From an uncultured Woeseiaceae bacterium (lineage in GTDB: Bacteria > Pseudomonadota > Gammaproteobacteria > Steroidobacterales > Woeseiaceae): a DNA stretch of 64,000 bases. The notes below the pieces were generated by a model that saw only the letters and a list, made by a program, of their open reading frames with translations, was not told where the DNA came from and searched no databases. Of this stretch, positions 40,568-50,300 are shown in pieces (position 1 is the first letter of the stretch; each line of letters starts with the position of its first letter). The translations under genes and the position numbers were made by a program. The stretch lies in assembly GCA_947258565.1 (NCBI GenBank), contig CAMYJB010000007.1:62001-126000 (forward strand), written 5' to 3'.

Positions 40568-41314
40568 ATGACAGCGACGCGTCGAATCCAGCAACAGCCG
40601 GCGTTCATACTGCACCACCGGCCCTTCCGTGACAGCAGCCAACTGCTCGACGTGATCAGTCGTGAGCACGGCAAAGTCACGCTGGTCGCTCGCGGGAGTC
40701 GCTCCGCGAAATCGAAGTTGCGCGGCATACTGAGGCCGTTCCAGCCGCTGCGACTCTCATGGTTCGCTCGATCCGACCTCGGTACGCTGACCGGCGCGGA
40801 GCCGGACTCGGCACCGCTGTCGCTTGGCGGGGATGCACTGATTTCGGCGTACTACGTCAATGAACTGGTGCTTAGCTTCCTGCATCGGCACGATCCGCAG
40901 CCGGAGATTTTCGATGCCTACACCCAGACTATTTCGGCGCTGTCGCACAGCGAAGAACTCGCTGCCAACCTGCGCGTCTTCGAGATGGAACTGCTGAGGC
41001 TGCTTGGCTACGCACTGAACCTGGAATACGACGCGAATCTGCACGAGCCCATCGACGAGCAGCGATTTTACGAATATCGGGTCGAGCAGGGTCCTGTAGG
41101 CGTGACGCGAAGCGAGGGCCCCATGGTTTTCAAGGGCGCGCAGTTACGCGGCATCGCCGGGGCAGTGTTTGAAGATGCCGCGGTGCTGCGCGATGCGGGC
41201 CGCCTGTTGCGCGAGGTGATCCGGCATCACCTCGACGGCAGGGAGCTGAAGAGCCGCAAGGTGCTGCTGGATCTGCATCGCGCTAGAATGCCGCGAAACA
41301 GTTCCCCGGAATGA
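40568..41314 (+). CDS. recO: DNA repair protein RecO
   Basis: RecO (248 residues) loads RecA on SSB-coated DNA with RecF and RecR. The N-terminal OB-fold contains PAFILHHRPFRDSSQLLDVI and GKVTLVARGSRSAKSKLRG, characteristic of the family; a helical domain with LRVFEMELLRLLGYALNLE follows. It sits four bases after era and seven before pdxJ. Confidence 0.94.
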   Translation: MTATRRIQQQPAFILHHRPFRDSSQLLDVISREHGKVTLVARGSRSAKSKLRGILRPFQPLRLSWFARSDLGTLTGAEPDSAPLSLGGDALISAYYVNELVLSFLHRHDPQPEIFDAYTQTISALSHSEELAANLRVFEMELLRLLGYALNLEYDANLHEPIDEQRFYEYRVEQGPVGVTRSEGPMVFKGAQLRGIAGAVFEDAAVLRDAGRLLREVIRHHLDGRELKSRKVLLDLHRARMPRNSSPE

Positions 41315-41320
41315 GGCGGA

Positions 41321-42061
41321 ATGCCGGCTACCAGACCTATTCATCTCGGCGTGAATATCGATCACGTCGCGACGCTGCGCCAGGCGCGCGGGACTCCGTA
41401 TCCGCGGCCTGCGGATGCGGTGGTGATCGCCGAGGCGGCGGGTGCCGACAGTATTACCGTGCATCTGCGTGAGGATCGCCGTCATATCCAGGATGGCGAC
41501 CTGTCCGAGATCGCGGCAGTGATGCAAACTCACATGAACCTGGAGCTCGCGGTCACGGACGAAATGCTCGACATCGCTTGTGAATTCGGGCCGAGCGACT
41601 GCTGCCTCGTGCCAGAGCGGCGCGAGGAATTGACCACGGAGGGCGGCCTGGACGTCGCTGGCCAGGCAGATCGCGTGAGAGAAGCGTGTAAAAGGCTCGC
41701 GGACGCCGGTATCCGGGTATCCCTGTTTATCGATCCCGATGAGCGGCAACTCGAGGCGGCTGCCGCCTGTGGCGCACCTGTCGTCGAACTCCATACCGGG
41801 GCATTTGCGGATGCCGGCGAGGGCCAGCGCGCGGCCGAGTTGGAGAGAATCGTCGCAGCCGCCGCATTCGGTGATCGTCTCGGTCTCGCAATCAATGCGG
41901 GGCACGGCCTGAATTATGAAAACGTCGGCGAGATCGCTGCAATTCCGCAGCTCGTCGAACTCAATATCGGCCACGCTATCGTTTCCCGCGCCGTGTTCGA
42001 CGGCCTCGCGGCGGCGGTTTCCGAAATGAAGCGGCTCATGACGGAGGCGCGCGGCGGGTGA
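41321..42061 (+). CDS. pdxJ: Pyridoxine 5'-phosphate synthase PdxJ
   Basis: PdxJ (246 residues) closes the pyridoxine ring from 1-deoxyxylulose-5-phosphate and 3-amino-2-oxopropyl phosphate. The TIM-barrel motifs [60 protein letters not shown] and [11 protein letters not shown] are clear. It overlaps acpS by four bases (GTGA). Its substrate derives from DXP, so the organism is expected to have the DXP pathway, even though ispD and ispF are missing from their usual place. Confidence 0.96.
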   Translation: MPATRPIHLGVNIDHVATLRQARGTPYPRPADAVVIAEAAGADSITVHLREDRRHIQDGDLSEIAAVMQTHMNLELAVTDEMLDIACEFGPSDCCLVPERREELTTEGGLDVAGQADRVREACKRLADAGIRVSLFIDPDERQLEAAAACGAPVVELHTGAFADAGEGQRAAELERIVAAAAFGDRLGLAINAGHGLNYENVGEIAAIPQLVELNIGHAIVSRAVFDGLAAAVSEMKRLMTEARGG

Positions 42062-42438
42062 TCTTCGGAGTTGGGACGGACGTCGTCGAGTTATCACGCA
42101 TTCAGGCTACCTACGATCGCTTCGGCGAGCATTTCGTCAGGCGCCTGCTCATGGAAGAGGAGCTCGCGCTGTTCCGCAAGACGAAATGGCCGATCCGTTT
42201 TCTCGCCATGCGTTTCGCAGGCAAGGAGGCGACCGTCAAGGCGATGGGCACCGGGTTTGCTCATGGCGTATGGTTGCGGGACGTGGGTATTACGAACAAC
42301 GAGTGGGGCCGTCCACTCGTCATCTGGTCCGAGCGCGGCCAGCGTGTCTGTGACCGTCTCGGTATCGGCGCAGGCCACGTCAGCCTTACTGACGACGCGG
42401 GTCTCGTGATCGCATTCGCCACAGTAGAGAAAGCCTGA
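42058..42438 (+). CDS. acpS: Holo-[acyl-carrier-protein] synthase
   Basis: AcpS (126 residues) attaches 4'-phosphopantetheine to acyl carrier protein. The start [15 protein letters not shown] contains the metal-ligand Asp, and [16 protein letters not shown] has the second conserved Glu/Lys motif. The GTG start overlaps the pdxJ stop, the usual arrangement. The next gene (exonuclease) starts one base after the stop. Confidence 0.95.
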   Translation: MIFGVGTDVVELSRIQATYDRFGEHFVRRLLMEEELALFRKTKWPIRFLAMRFAGKEATVKAMGTGFAHGVWLRDVGITNNEWGRPLVIWSERGQRVCDRLGIGAGHVSLTDDAGLVIAFATVEKA

Positions 42439-42439
42439 T

Positions 42440-43216
42440 ATGCATTGCTTTTCTTTCGATATCGAAACCGTGCCCGACGTGGACTTCGGTCGCCGGATGT
42501 GGGGGCTCGAAGGTCTGCCCGACGACGAAGTGGCCACCGCGATGACCTTCATGCGCCAGCAGCAGACGGGCAGCGATTTTCTGCCGCTGCACCAGCATCG
42601 CGTCGTCGCGATATCCGTGGCTCTGCGCACCGGCGACAGTTTCAGGGTGTGGAGTCTCGGCGACGAGGAATCGGACGAGGGAGAACTCGTCGGTCGGTTT
42701 TTCGATGGCATCGAACGTTATGCGCCGGACCTCGTTTCCTGGAACGGCAGCGGCTTTGATTTGCCCGTGCTGCATTATCGTGCGCTCAGGCACGGCGTCC
42801 AGGCGCCGCGGTACTGGGAGGTCGGCGACAGCGACAGGGAGTACAAGTGGAACAACTACCTCGGTCGCTTTCACTGGCGTCACGTCGACCTGATGGATGT
42901 GCTGGCGGGCTACCAGTACCGGGGGCGTGCGAGCCTGGATCAGACCGCCGTGTTGCTGGGTTTTCCCGGCAAGCTCGGCATGAGTGGGGACAAGGTCCGT
43001 GAGAAATGGCTCGCGGGCGGTATTCGTGAGATTCGCGATTATTGCGAGACGGATGTACTCAATACCTGGCTGATCTACCTGCGCTTCGAATTGATGCGTG
43101 GCAACCTCGACACCGCCGCGCTGGGGCGCGAGTTTGCGCTGGTTCGCGAGACCCTGTCAGGCATGAACGCGCCTCACCTCAACGAGTTTCTCGACGCCTG
43201 GCCGGAAGCAGGTTGA
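42440..43216 (+). CDS. Predicted 3'-5' exonuclease (PolB-like, DEDDy)
   Basis: A 258-residue protein of the predicted PolB-like 3'-5' exonuclease family. The DEDD motifs are FDIETVPDVDF (Asp7, Glu9), SWNGSGFDLPVL (about 99-110) and the final YCETDVLNTW near 204-213, with Tyr in the DEDDy position. Family members are stand-alone nucleases of unsettled function. It starts one base after acpS and is probably the last gene of that operon; rlmD follows after nine bases. Confidence 0.85.
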   Translation: MHCFSFDIETVPDVDFGRRMWGLEGLPDDEVATAMTFMRQQQTGSDFLPLHQHRVVAISVALRTGDSFRVWSLGDEESDEGELVGRFFDGIERYAPDLVSWNGSGFDLPVLHYRALRHGVQAPRYWEVGDSDREYKWNNYLGRFHWRHVDLMDVLAGYQYRGRASLDQTAVLLGFPGKLGMSGDKVREKWLAGGIREIRDYCETDVLNTWLIYLRFELMRGNLDTAALGREFALVRETLSGMNAPHLNEFLDAWPEAG

Positions 43217-43225
43217 CCTGCGGGC

Positions 43226-44542
43226 ATGGCGCGCGGCAAGCGACAGCCGGAAACGGCAACGATTGCGTCCGTCACACACGATGGGCGAGGTATTGCGGAT
43301 ACGAGTGGCAAAAAGGTCTTTGTGGCCGGGGCGCTCGGCGGCGAAGAAGTTCGATTCGTGCGGCGCAAGTCGCGCCGCAATTTCGACGAAGCCGAATTGC
43401 TCGACGTCATCACTGCCTCAGCCGAGCGCGTGGAGGCAAAGTGTGCAGCGTTTGGCCGTTGCGGCGGCTGTGCGTTGCAGCACGTCAGCATCGACCAGCA
43501 GCGCGCCATCAAGTTCGAGGCGCTGCGGGATAACCTCGAGCGCATCGGTCAGGTCGAGCCGCGCCGCTGGCTGGAAGCGGTCACCGGCCCGGCGTGGAAT
43601 TACCGCCGTCGCGCGCGGCTTGCCGTCAAGGACGTCAGTGCCAAAGGCCGGGTGCTGGTGGGCTTTCGCGAACGGCACGCGCCATTCATTACCGATATGC
43701 ATCGCTGCGAGGTGCTTGCACATCCGGTCGACGGGCTCATCGCTCCGCTCAGCGAATCGATCGGCAGGTTATCGATACGCGCACGCATACCGCAGATCGA
43801 AGTCGCCGTGGCGGACAATGCCACAGCCCTGGTATACCGGGTGCTCGATCCGCCGAGCGGGGCCGATCTCGACGAATTTCGCCGCTTCGGAGACGAGCAC
43901 GACGTGCGTATCTACCTGCAGCCGGGCGGCCTCGATTCGGTAAGCCTGTTGCACCCGGACAGCGAACAAGAGCCGCTTTACTACACACTTCACGAATTCG
44001 ACGTGCGCATCGAGTTCGAGCCAGTCGATTTTGTGCAGGTCAACGACGAAATAAACCAGGCAATGGTCGGCAGGGCGATTGAATTGCTCGAGCCGGAGCA
44101 GGAGCATAGGGTCCTCGACCTCTATTGCGGTATCGGCAACTTTTCCCTGCCGCTCGCGCGGCGCAGCGGCGAAACGCTCGGTGTGGAGGGCGACGCAATG
44201 CTGGTGCGCCGGGCCGCGGCTAACGCGGCCGGCAACGCGCTCCCGAACGCCACGTTCCGCCAGGCCGACCTCGCCGCCATCGACGGCACGGAAAAATGGC
44301 TGCAGGGTCCGTGGGACCGGTTGCTCCTGGATCCGGCGCGCAGCGGAGCGGCGGAAGTCGTGAAACACGTCGGGCGCATGGATCCGGCGCGGGTCGTATA
44401 CGTATCCTGCCATCCCGGCACACTGGCGCGTGACGCCGGTGTGCTGGTGAACGAGGGGGGCTATTCGCTCGATGCGGCGGGCATCATCGACATGTTCCCG
44501 CATACGGCCCATGTCGAGTCAATTGCTGTTTTCGGTAAATAG
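43226..44542 (+). CDS. rlmD: 23S rRNA (uracil-1939-C5)-methyltransferase RlmD
   Basis: RlmD/RumA (438 residues) methylates U1939 of 23S rRNA. An N-terminal TRAM domain (about 8-65) precedes the [4Fe-4S] cysteines 73, 79 and 82 (CAAFGRCGGC) with a fourth near 158. The methyltransferase domain contains DLYCGIGNFSLPLA for SAM and the nucleophile Cys395 in YVSCHPGTLARD. The set of Fe-S cysteines separates it from TrmA; RlmC is less likely given length and motifs. Confidence 0.92.
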   Translation: MARGKRQPETATIASVTHDGRGIADTSGKKVFVAGALGGEEVRFVRRKSRRNFDEAELLDVITASAERVEAKCAAFGRCGGCALQHVSIDQQRAIKFEALRDNLERIGQVEPRRWLEAVTGPAWNYRRRARLAVKDVSAKGRVLVGFRERHAPFITDMHRCEVLAHPVDGLIAPLSESIGRLSIRARIPQIEVAVADNATALVYRVLDPPSGADLDEFRRFGDEHDVRIYLQPGGLDSVSLLHPDSEQEPLYYTLHEFDVRIEFEPVDFVQVNDEINQAMVGRAIELLEPEQEHRVLDLYCGIGNFSLPLARRSGETLGVEGDAMLVRRAAANAAGNALPNATFRQADLAAIDGTEKWLQGPWDRLLLDPARSGAAEVVKHVGRMDPARVVYVSCHPGTLARDAGVLVNEGGYSLDAAGIIDMFPHTAHVESIAVFGK

Positions 44543-44558
44543 TTAATAATTACTTAAC
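44542..44558. promoter_or_regulatory. AT-rich imperfect palindrome before nagZ
   Basis: GTTAA (44542-44546) and TTAAC (44554-44558) form a short inverted repeat around AT-rich sequence, directly after the rlmD stop and 24 bases before nagZ. It may be a promoter or operator; it is too short to classify. Confidence 0.3.
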
Positions 44559-44582
44559 CAGTGGTTCTTCGTGGAGTAGCGC

Positions 44583-45629
44583 ATGTCACTCGGACCGGTG
44601 ATGCTGGACATCGATGGTCTCAGCCTGACGCCGGCTGACCGTGAGCTGTTGCGCGAACCCGCCGTCGGCGGACTGATTCTCTTCAGTCGCAACTACGCCT
44701 CCCCACAACAGCTCACCGACCTCGTGGACGAGGTGCGCGCTATCAGAAGCCCGTCGCCGATCATTGCCGTGGACCACGAAGGCGGCCGCGTACAGCGTTT
44801 CCGCGAGGGATTCACGGCGATCCCGCCCATGCGGGTCATCGGCCGCCAGTACAGTACGGATCCGAGGGCCGCTCTGGCGCTTGCGAGGCAAGCCGGCTGG
44901 CTGATTGCCGCCGAGCTGAGAGCCTGCGGGATCGACGTGTGTTTTGCACCTTGCGTAGATCTCGATTGGGGCGTCAGCGAGATTATTGGCGACAGGGCCT
45001 TTCACGCCAGGCCTGAGGTTGTCGCGGAGCTGGCAGCGGAATTCTCACGGGGTCTGCGCAGTGCCGGAATGGCTGCCGTCGCGAAACATTTCCCGGGTCA
45101 CGGTGCCGTCGTCGCGGATTCCCACGAGCAGCTGCCGGTGGATCGTCGGGAGTACGGCGATCTGCTGGACGACATGCGGCCCTACGACAAGCTGATCAGT
45201 AACGGGCTCATCGCCGGCGTCATGATGGCGCATATCGTTTACCCTGAGATGGAGTCGCTGCCCGCGGGCTTTGCGCCGTTCTGGATACAGCGTGAACTTC
45301 GCTCCAGGCTTGGATTCGATGGCGCTGTTCTCAGCGACGATCTGAGCATGAAGGCGACCCGAACGTATGGCTCGATGCCCGAGCGCGCGCGCCGGGCACT
45401 GGATGCCGGCTGCGACATGGTGTTGGTATGTAATGACCGCGATGCAGCCCAGGCAACGGTGAGGGCACTGCGGGATTTCTCGAATCCGCTCTCGCTCGTG
45501 CGGCTCGCGAGACTGCACGGAACGGGGCACGAAATGCGTGAATCACTGCTCGCCAGCGACCAGTGGCATGAGGCACACTCGGAGCTGTCGAAATGGACCG
45601 AGCCCCCCGAGCTGAAGCTGGACGCCTGA
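44583..45629 (+). CDS. nagZ: Beta-N-acetylhexosaminidase NagZ
   Basis: NagZ (348 residues) is the cytoplasmic glycoside hydrolase family 3 enzyme that removes GlcNAc from anhydromuropeptides in peptidoglycan recycling, and thereby influences AmpC beta-lactamase induction where that system exists. Motifs: VDHEGGRVQRF, KHFPGHG (168-174) with the mobile-loop Asp-Ser-His (179-181), and the nucleophile Asp252 in LSDDLSM. GGAG precedes the ATG. Three bases separate it from the GGDEF-like gene. Confidence 0.95.
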   Translation: MSLGPVMLDIDGLSLTPADRELLREPAVGGLILFSRNYASPQQLTDLVDEVRAIRSPSPIIAVDHEGGRVQRFREGFTAIPPMRVIGRQYSTDPRAALALARQAGWLIAAELRACGIDVCFAPCVDLDWGVSEIIGDRAFHARPEVVAELAAEFSRGLRSAGMAAVAKHFPGHGAVVADSHEQLPVDRREYGDLLDDMRPYDKLISNGLIAGVMMAHIVYPEMESLPAGFAPFWIQRELRSRLGFDGAVLSDDLSMKATRTYGSMPERARRALDAGCDMVLVCNDRDAAQATVRALRDFSNPLSLVRLARLHGTGHEMRESLLASDQWHEAHSELSKWTEPPELKLDA

Positions 45630-45632
45630 ACA

Positions 45633-46517
45633 ATGGAACCGGTCAACAGGAGCATTCTGGAGCAGGTGCTTGCGGAATCCGCGGAGCCTGTGCTGGTCGT
45701 GCGCGTCGATCACTCGGAGTGGCCGGTCGTACTGAGTAACCGGGCGTTTGCCGCCATCGGTGGCGAACATCCGGATGGCGAGCCGTTTGCCGACGTCGTC
45801 GAGCAGATGGTCGGCCGCGAGCTGGCGCTCGAAATCAGCGAAGCGGTCCGATCGGGGCAGGAAACGAGTTTTCCCGTGGAGCAGGGAGGGCGCGAATTTC
45901 TCCTCGTGCTCAAGCCTCTCGCGTTACCCGGCGAGTCAGGGGCGGGATTTTATGCAGCATTCTGGCGCAGCGGGTCCGGCAGCGCATCGACCGCGGGAGC
46001 AGACGTGCAGCATGCGCTGCTGAAGGCGAAGCGGCGCATCCGTGACCTGTCGCGCGGCGATCCCGTGACCGGGCTCCTCAACGGGCGCGCGTTTCGCGAA
46101 GTGCTCGACCACGACTGGGCGGTTGCGGCTCGCGAGAAAAGCGCGCTGGCGGTCGTGGTGTTCGTGCTCGACGATTTCCATGCGTACGTTGACGTGTTCG
46201 GCCGGCACGCGGCCGATTCCTGCCTGCGCAGGGTAGGCCAGGCCATCCGGCGCTGCCTGAGGCGCGCGAGCGACGTCGTCGGGAGGCTGGACGGCGAGCG
46301 GCTGGCCGTGTTGTCGCACGCACCCGACGAGCACGCGGTACAGGATTTCGCGGCGAGAATCTCTACCGCGGTGCGGGAACTCGGGTTGCATCACCCGCGC
46401 TCCAGCGCCGGCCGTTTCGTCACCGTATCGTTTCGCGTTGGCCTGGTGCAGGCCGCGGAAGAATCGCGTAATGCCGGCAAGTTTCTCGACGATCTACTGG
46501 CCGAATTCTCCCGCTAG
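45633..46517 (+). CDS. PAS-like sensor with degenerate GGDEF domain
   Basis: A 294-residue protein. Residues about 8-112 look PAS-like (EPVLVVRVDHSEWPVVLSNRAF), and about 130-290 form a GGDEF-type fold starting LSRGDPVTGLLNGRAFREVL. At the active site the motif reads RLDGERLAVL (218-227), so DGERL replaces GGDEF, which should abolish diguanylate cyclase activity. It may act as a protein-interaction or nucleotide-binding module. No membrane segment is seen. Its 3' end overlaps the convergent csiV gene by 24 bases. Confidence 0.75.
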   Translation: MEPVNRSILEQVLAESAEPVLVVRVDHSEWPVVLSNRAFAAIGGEHPDGEPFADVVEQMVGRELALEISEAVRSGQETSFPVEQGGREFLLVLKPLALPGESGAGFYAAFWRSGSGSASTAGADVQHALLKAKRRIRDLSRGDPVTGLLNGRAFREVLDHDWAVAAREKSALAVVVFVLDDFHAYVDVFGRHAADSCLRRVGQAIRRCLRRASDVVGRLDGERLAVLSHAPDEHAVQDFAARISTAVRELGLHHPRSSAGRFVTVSFRVGLVQAAEESRNAGKFLDDLLAEFSR

Positions 46518-47306
46518 CCCGGCTTCGGCCTCCTCGTCCTCCGCTTCCTCGACGCGGGTAATTTTTGCCAGCACCCCGAATTTCGGATGGTCGAAATAAC
46601 GCAGGTCGCCGCTCTTGAATATGCGGTCCTCGGCGATCCGGAAGCGCACGGGCGCCGGCTGTAAACCGTCGTAGCTTGCCCCGCCGCGGCTGTCCCGGAA
46701 GACTGACACTGTATCGTCGACCGCGATGGGGTCTGCCAGGCCGGATCGCTGCTCGAGGGTCAGATCAACCACGAGATGCAGGTATCGGCTCAGGTACAAG
46801 GTGAAACTGCCGTCGAGCCTTTCGGGAGGCTGCGCCAGCGCGTGCAGCTCGATCGGCCGCGTTTCCTCTTCCGGCCGGGTAACCTGGGTCCATGCGAAAT
46901 GCATGACCGGCCGGTAGACATCCAGCCGTTCCAGCCGGCTGGCTATGTCGGTCATGCTGTATTCGCCCTCGAGGTGAAGAACGAATTCCGGACCGAACGC
47001 CCCGGCTGCCTGCTCGCCGGTGCCGGCGCCAGTATCAGCGCCGGGGTAGGGGCCGGGATCCGGGGCGGGCACCGCGCCGGCGTCCCCGAAAACGAGTTCG
47101 GCGTCCGCGCTGTCATCGGTCGCGGGCGGCGGTTCCTCCGGCAGGAACCGTTCCGTGCCGACCGAGACTTCCTCTGCGTACTCGAAGATGATCACTTCGA
47201 CGGTGTATCGCGGATCCTCGGTAACCTCGGGTTCGGCAGCAGTCTGGGCCACTGCCGTCGTACATGCCAGTGTCATGGCGATGGTTGTCGTTACTCGTCT
47301 TTTCAT
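46494..47306 (-). CDS. csiV: CsiV-like peptidoglycan-associated protein
   Basis: A 270-residue exported protein from the ATG at 47306. A signal peptide (about 1-22, MKRRVTTTIAMTLACTTAVA) is followed by YTVEVIIFEYAEE, the start of the CsiV/DUF2803 domain, then an acidic Pro-rich linker and LYLSRYLHLVVDL, FRIAEDRIFKSGDLRYFDHPKF. In Vibrio, CsiV binds peptidoglycan and responds to a D-amino acid; here the role is inferred. The gene follows mfd on the same strand by 22 bases, matching the Pseudomonas arrangement near nagZ. Confidence 0.82.
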   Translation of the reverse strand: MKRRVTTTIAMTLACTTAVAQTAAEPEVTEDPRYTVEVIIFEYAEEVSVGTERFLPEEPPPATDDSADAELVFGDAGAVPAPDPGPYPGADTGAGTGEQAAGAFGPEFVLHLEGEYSMTDIASRLERLDVYRPVMHFAWTQVTRPEEETRPIELHALAQPPERLDGSFTLYLSRYLHLVVDLTLEQRSGLADPIAVDDTVSVFRDSRGGASYDGLQPAPVRFRIAEDRIFKSGDLRYFDHPKFGVLAKITRVEEAEDEEAEAGLAGEFGQ

Positions 47307-47328
47307 CAAGCCTGTAACCTGCTGACCT

Positions 47329-50300
47329 TCAGCTATTCTGCGCGCCGTCCGGCTCCCGGGCGAGCCTGCCCATGAGGTCCTCGATCGCCCGGAAGCGTGT
47401 CTCGACGTCCTTGAGGTCGACCCTGAAGCTGAGCCGGTGCGAGCCCTGCAGCCGGTAGCTGCGGCTGTCATTTTGCACTAATTGCACGAGCGCGACAGGG
47501 TCAATGCGGCTGTTATCGCCGAACACGAGGTAGCCGCCCGCATCGGCAGCATCGATTTTCTCGATACCCAGCGCCGCGGCGCGCTGTTTCAGCGCCGCCA
47601 TGCGCATGAGGTTCTTCGTCGCATCCGGCAGCAGTCCGAATCGATCGATGAGTTCGACCTGCAGATCACGCAGTTCCTCGGCCGTCCTGGTCCCTGAAAT
47701 GCGCTTGTAGAGCATGAGCCGCAGATGTACGTCGGGGACGTAGTCGTCGGGAAGCAGGGCGGCGACGTGCAGGTTGATATCGACGCCGGCGTCAAACGGC
47801 GTGTCGAGGTTCGGCTCCCGGCCCGATCGCAGGGACTCGACGGCACGTGCGAGCAGCTCCGTGTACAGGGAAAAACCGATTTCCTGGATCTGGCCGCTTT
47901 GCTCCTCGCCGAGCAGTTCGCCGGCGCCGCGAATCTCGAGATCGTGGGTGGCGAGCGTGAACCCGGAGCCGAGGTCCTCCAGCGAGTCGATTGCCTCGAG
48001 CCGCTTCACGGCGTCGGCCGTCATCGCCGCTTTCGGCGGCGCGATAAGGTAGGCGTAGGCCCGATGGTGTGAGCGGCCGACGCGACCTCGCAGCTGGTGA
48101 AGCTGTGCGAGGCCGAATCGGTCGGCGCGGTTGATGACGATCGTATTCGCGGTCGGGACGTCGATGCCGCTCTCGATAATCGTCGTGCAGAGCAATACGT
48201 TGAACCGGCGGTGATAGAAGTCGAGCATCACCTGTTCCAGCTCGCGTTCCGGCATCTGGCCGTGGCCAATGCGCAGGGCCGCCTCCGGTACGAGCTTTGC
48301 GAGACGCTCGCCGACCCGCGCGATGTCCTCGACGCGGTTGTGCACGAAATAGACCTGCCCGCCGCGCTTGATCTCGCGCAGGCAGGCTTCCCGGATTACG
48401 ATGTCGTTCCACTCGCCAACAAAGGTCTTGACCGAAAGCCGCTCTGCCGGCGGCGTCGCAATCAGCGACATATCGCGAATCCCGCCCATCGCCATGTTCA
48501 GTGTCCGCGGAATGGGTGTAGCCGTAAGCGTCAGGACGTCGACCTCGCTGCGCAGCGAACGAATGGCTTCCTTGTGGCGCACGCCGAAACGATGTTCTTC
48601 GTCGATTATGACCAGGCCGATGTCCTTGAAAGATCTCGTGTGCTGCAGCAGCTTGTGCGTGCCGATTACCGCGTCGACGGCGCCGGACTTCATGCCGTCC
48701 ACGATTTCGCGAACCTGCTTTGGCGACCGGAAGCGCGACAGGACCTCGATCCGGACAGGCCAGTCGGCAAACCGGTCGCGGAAGTTCTGGCCGTGCTGCT
48801 GTGCCAGCAATGTCGTAGGCACCAGTACCGCAACCTGCTTGCCGCCGTGAACCGCGGCGAACGTGGCGCGCAAGGCAACCTCCGTCTTGCCGAATCCGAC
48901 GTCACCGCAAACGATGCGGTCCATCGGTTCTTCGGACGCCAGATCCCCGAGTACCTCGTCGATCGTCCGCGCCTGGTCGTCTGTGGGCTCGAACGGGAAG
49001 CCGCTCTCGAATGCCCGGTAATCCGCTTCGGCCCAGCGAAAGCGGTGGCCGGCGCGGGCGGCACGGCGGGCATAAATGTCCAGGAGTTCGGCCGCCGCGT
49101 CCCGGATCTTGCGTATGGCGCGCTGTCGCGCCTTTTCCCACTGATCGCTGCCCAGCCGGTGCAGCGGGGCGGTCTCCGGCGACGTGCCGGTGTATCGCGA
49201 GATCAGCTCCAGCGCATGCACGGGCACATAGAGCTTGTCGCCATCCGCGTACTCCAGGTGTAAAAATTCCCCTTCGACGCCGCCCACGTCGAGGGTTATG
49301 AGGCCGATGTAGCGGCCGACGCCGTACTCGGCGTGAACAACCGGGGATCCTTCCTCGAGATCGTCAAGCTGCCGGATGATTGCTTCCGGATCGCGCGCGG
49401 CGCGGCGCCGCCGGCTGGTGCGCACGCGGTCGCCAAAGAGCTGTTGCTCGCTGATGATCGCGAGTCGTGCCTCGGGTAGCAGGACCCCGTTCTCGAGGGG
49501 CGCGACCGCGACACCGATGCGGTGTTTGGCCGCCGCAAAGTCCGGCCAGTCAGCCACGCGCACGAGGTCGAGGCCGCGGCCGGCGAGAAGCTCGTAGACC
49601 TGTTCACGGCGGCCGGCCGAGTCGGTCGTAAACAGGACGCGGCCGTCGAAGCGCTCGAGAAACTGCGTTAACGCACCGGCCGGATCCTCGTAGCGTGCCT
49701 CGACTTTTAGCGCCGGCGCCATGCGCGTTGGCAGGTTGCGGACGTTCGTGTCCTCGGCGAGCGATTGCGCGGCGTAGCGAACGCAGCGGTAGCGGCCGAG
49801 CCGGGCCATGACTGCGTCACTCGCCGCAAATGTCTCCCCGGGATCGAGAACGGGCCGCTCGGGGTCGAGGCTGCAGAGCTCGTATCGCTCTTCGATCTCG
49901 GCCCAGGTCCGCTCCAGCAGGCCGTCCAGGCCGTCCGGCCTGATGACGATACAGTTGTCGGGCAGGTAGTCGGCCAGGCCGGCGGTCTGCTCGAAGAACA
50001 ACGGCAGGTAGTATTCGATCCCGCCATGCGCTATGCCGTCCGACACGTCGCGATACACTCGCGAGCGGCCGGGCTGGCCTTCGAAGCGCTCTCGATAGCG
50101 CGAGCGAAACGCCCGAATCGCTTCATCGTCGAGCGGCACCTCGCGGGCCGGCAGCAGATCGATCGAAACCATGGTCTCGCCCGATATCTGCGACTCCGCC
50201 GAGAAGTAGCGCAGCGATTCGATCTCGTCGGCGAAGAAATCGATGCGTACCGGCTGCGCCGAGCCCATCGGGAATACGTCGATCAGTGAGCCCCGGACGG

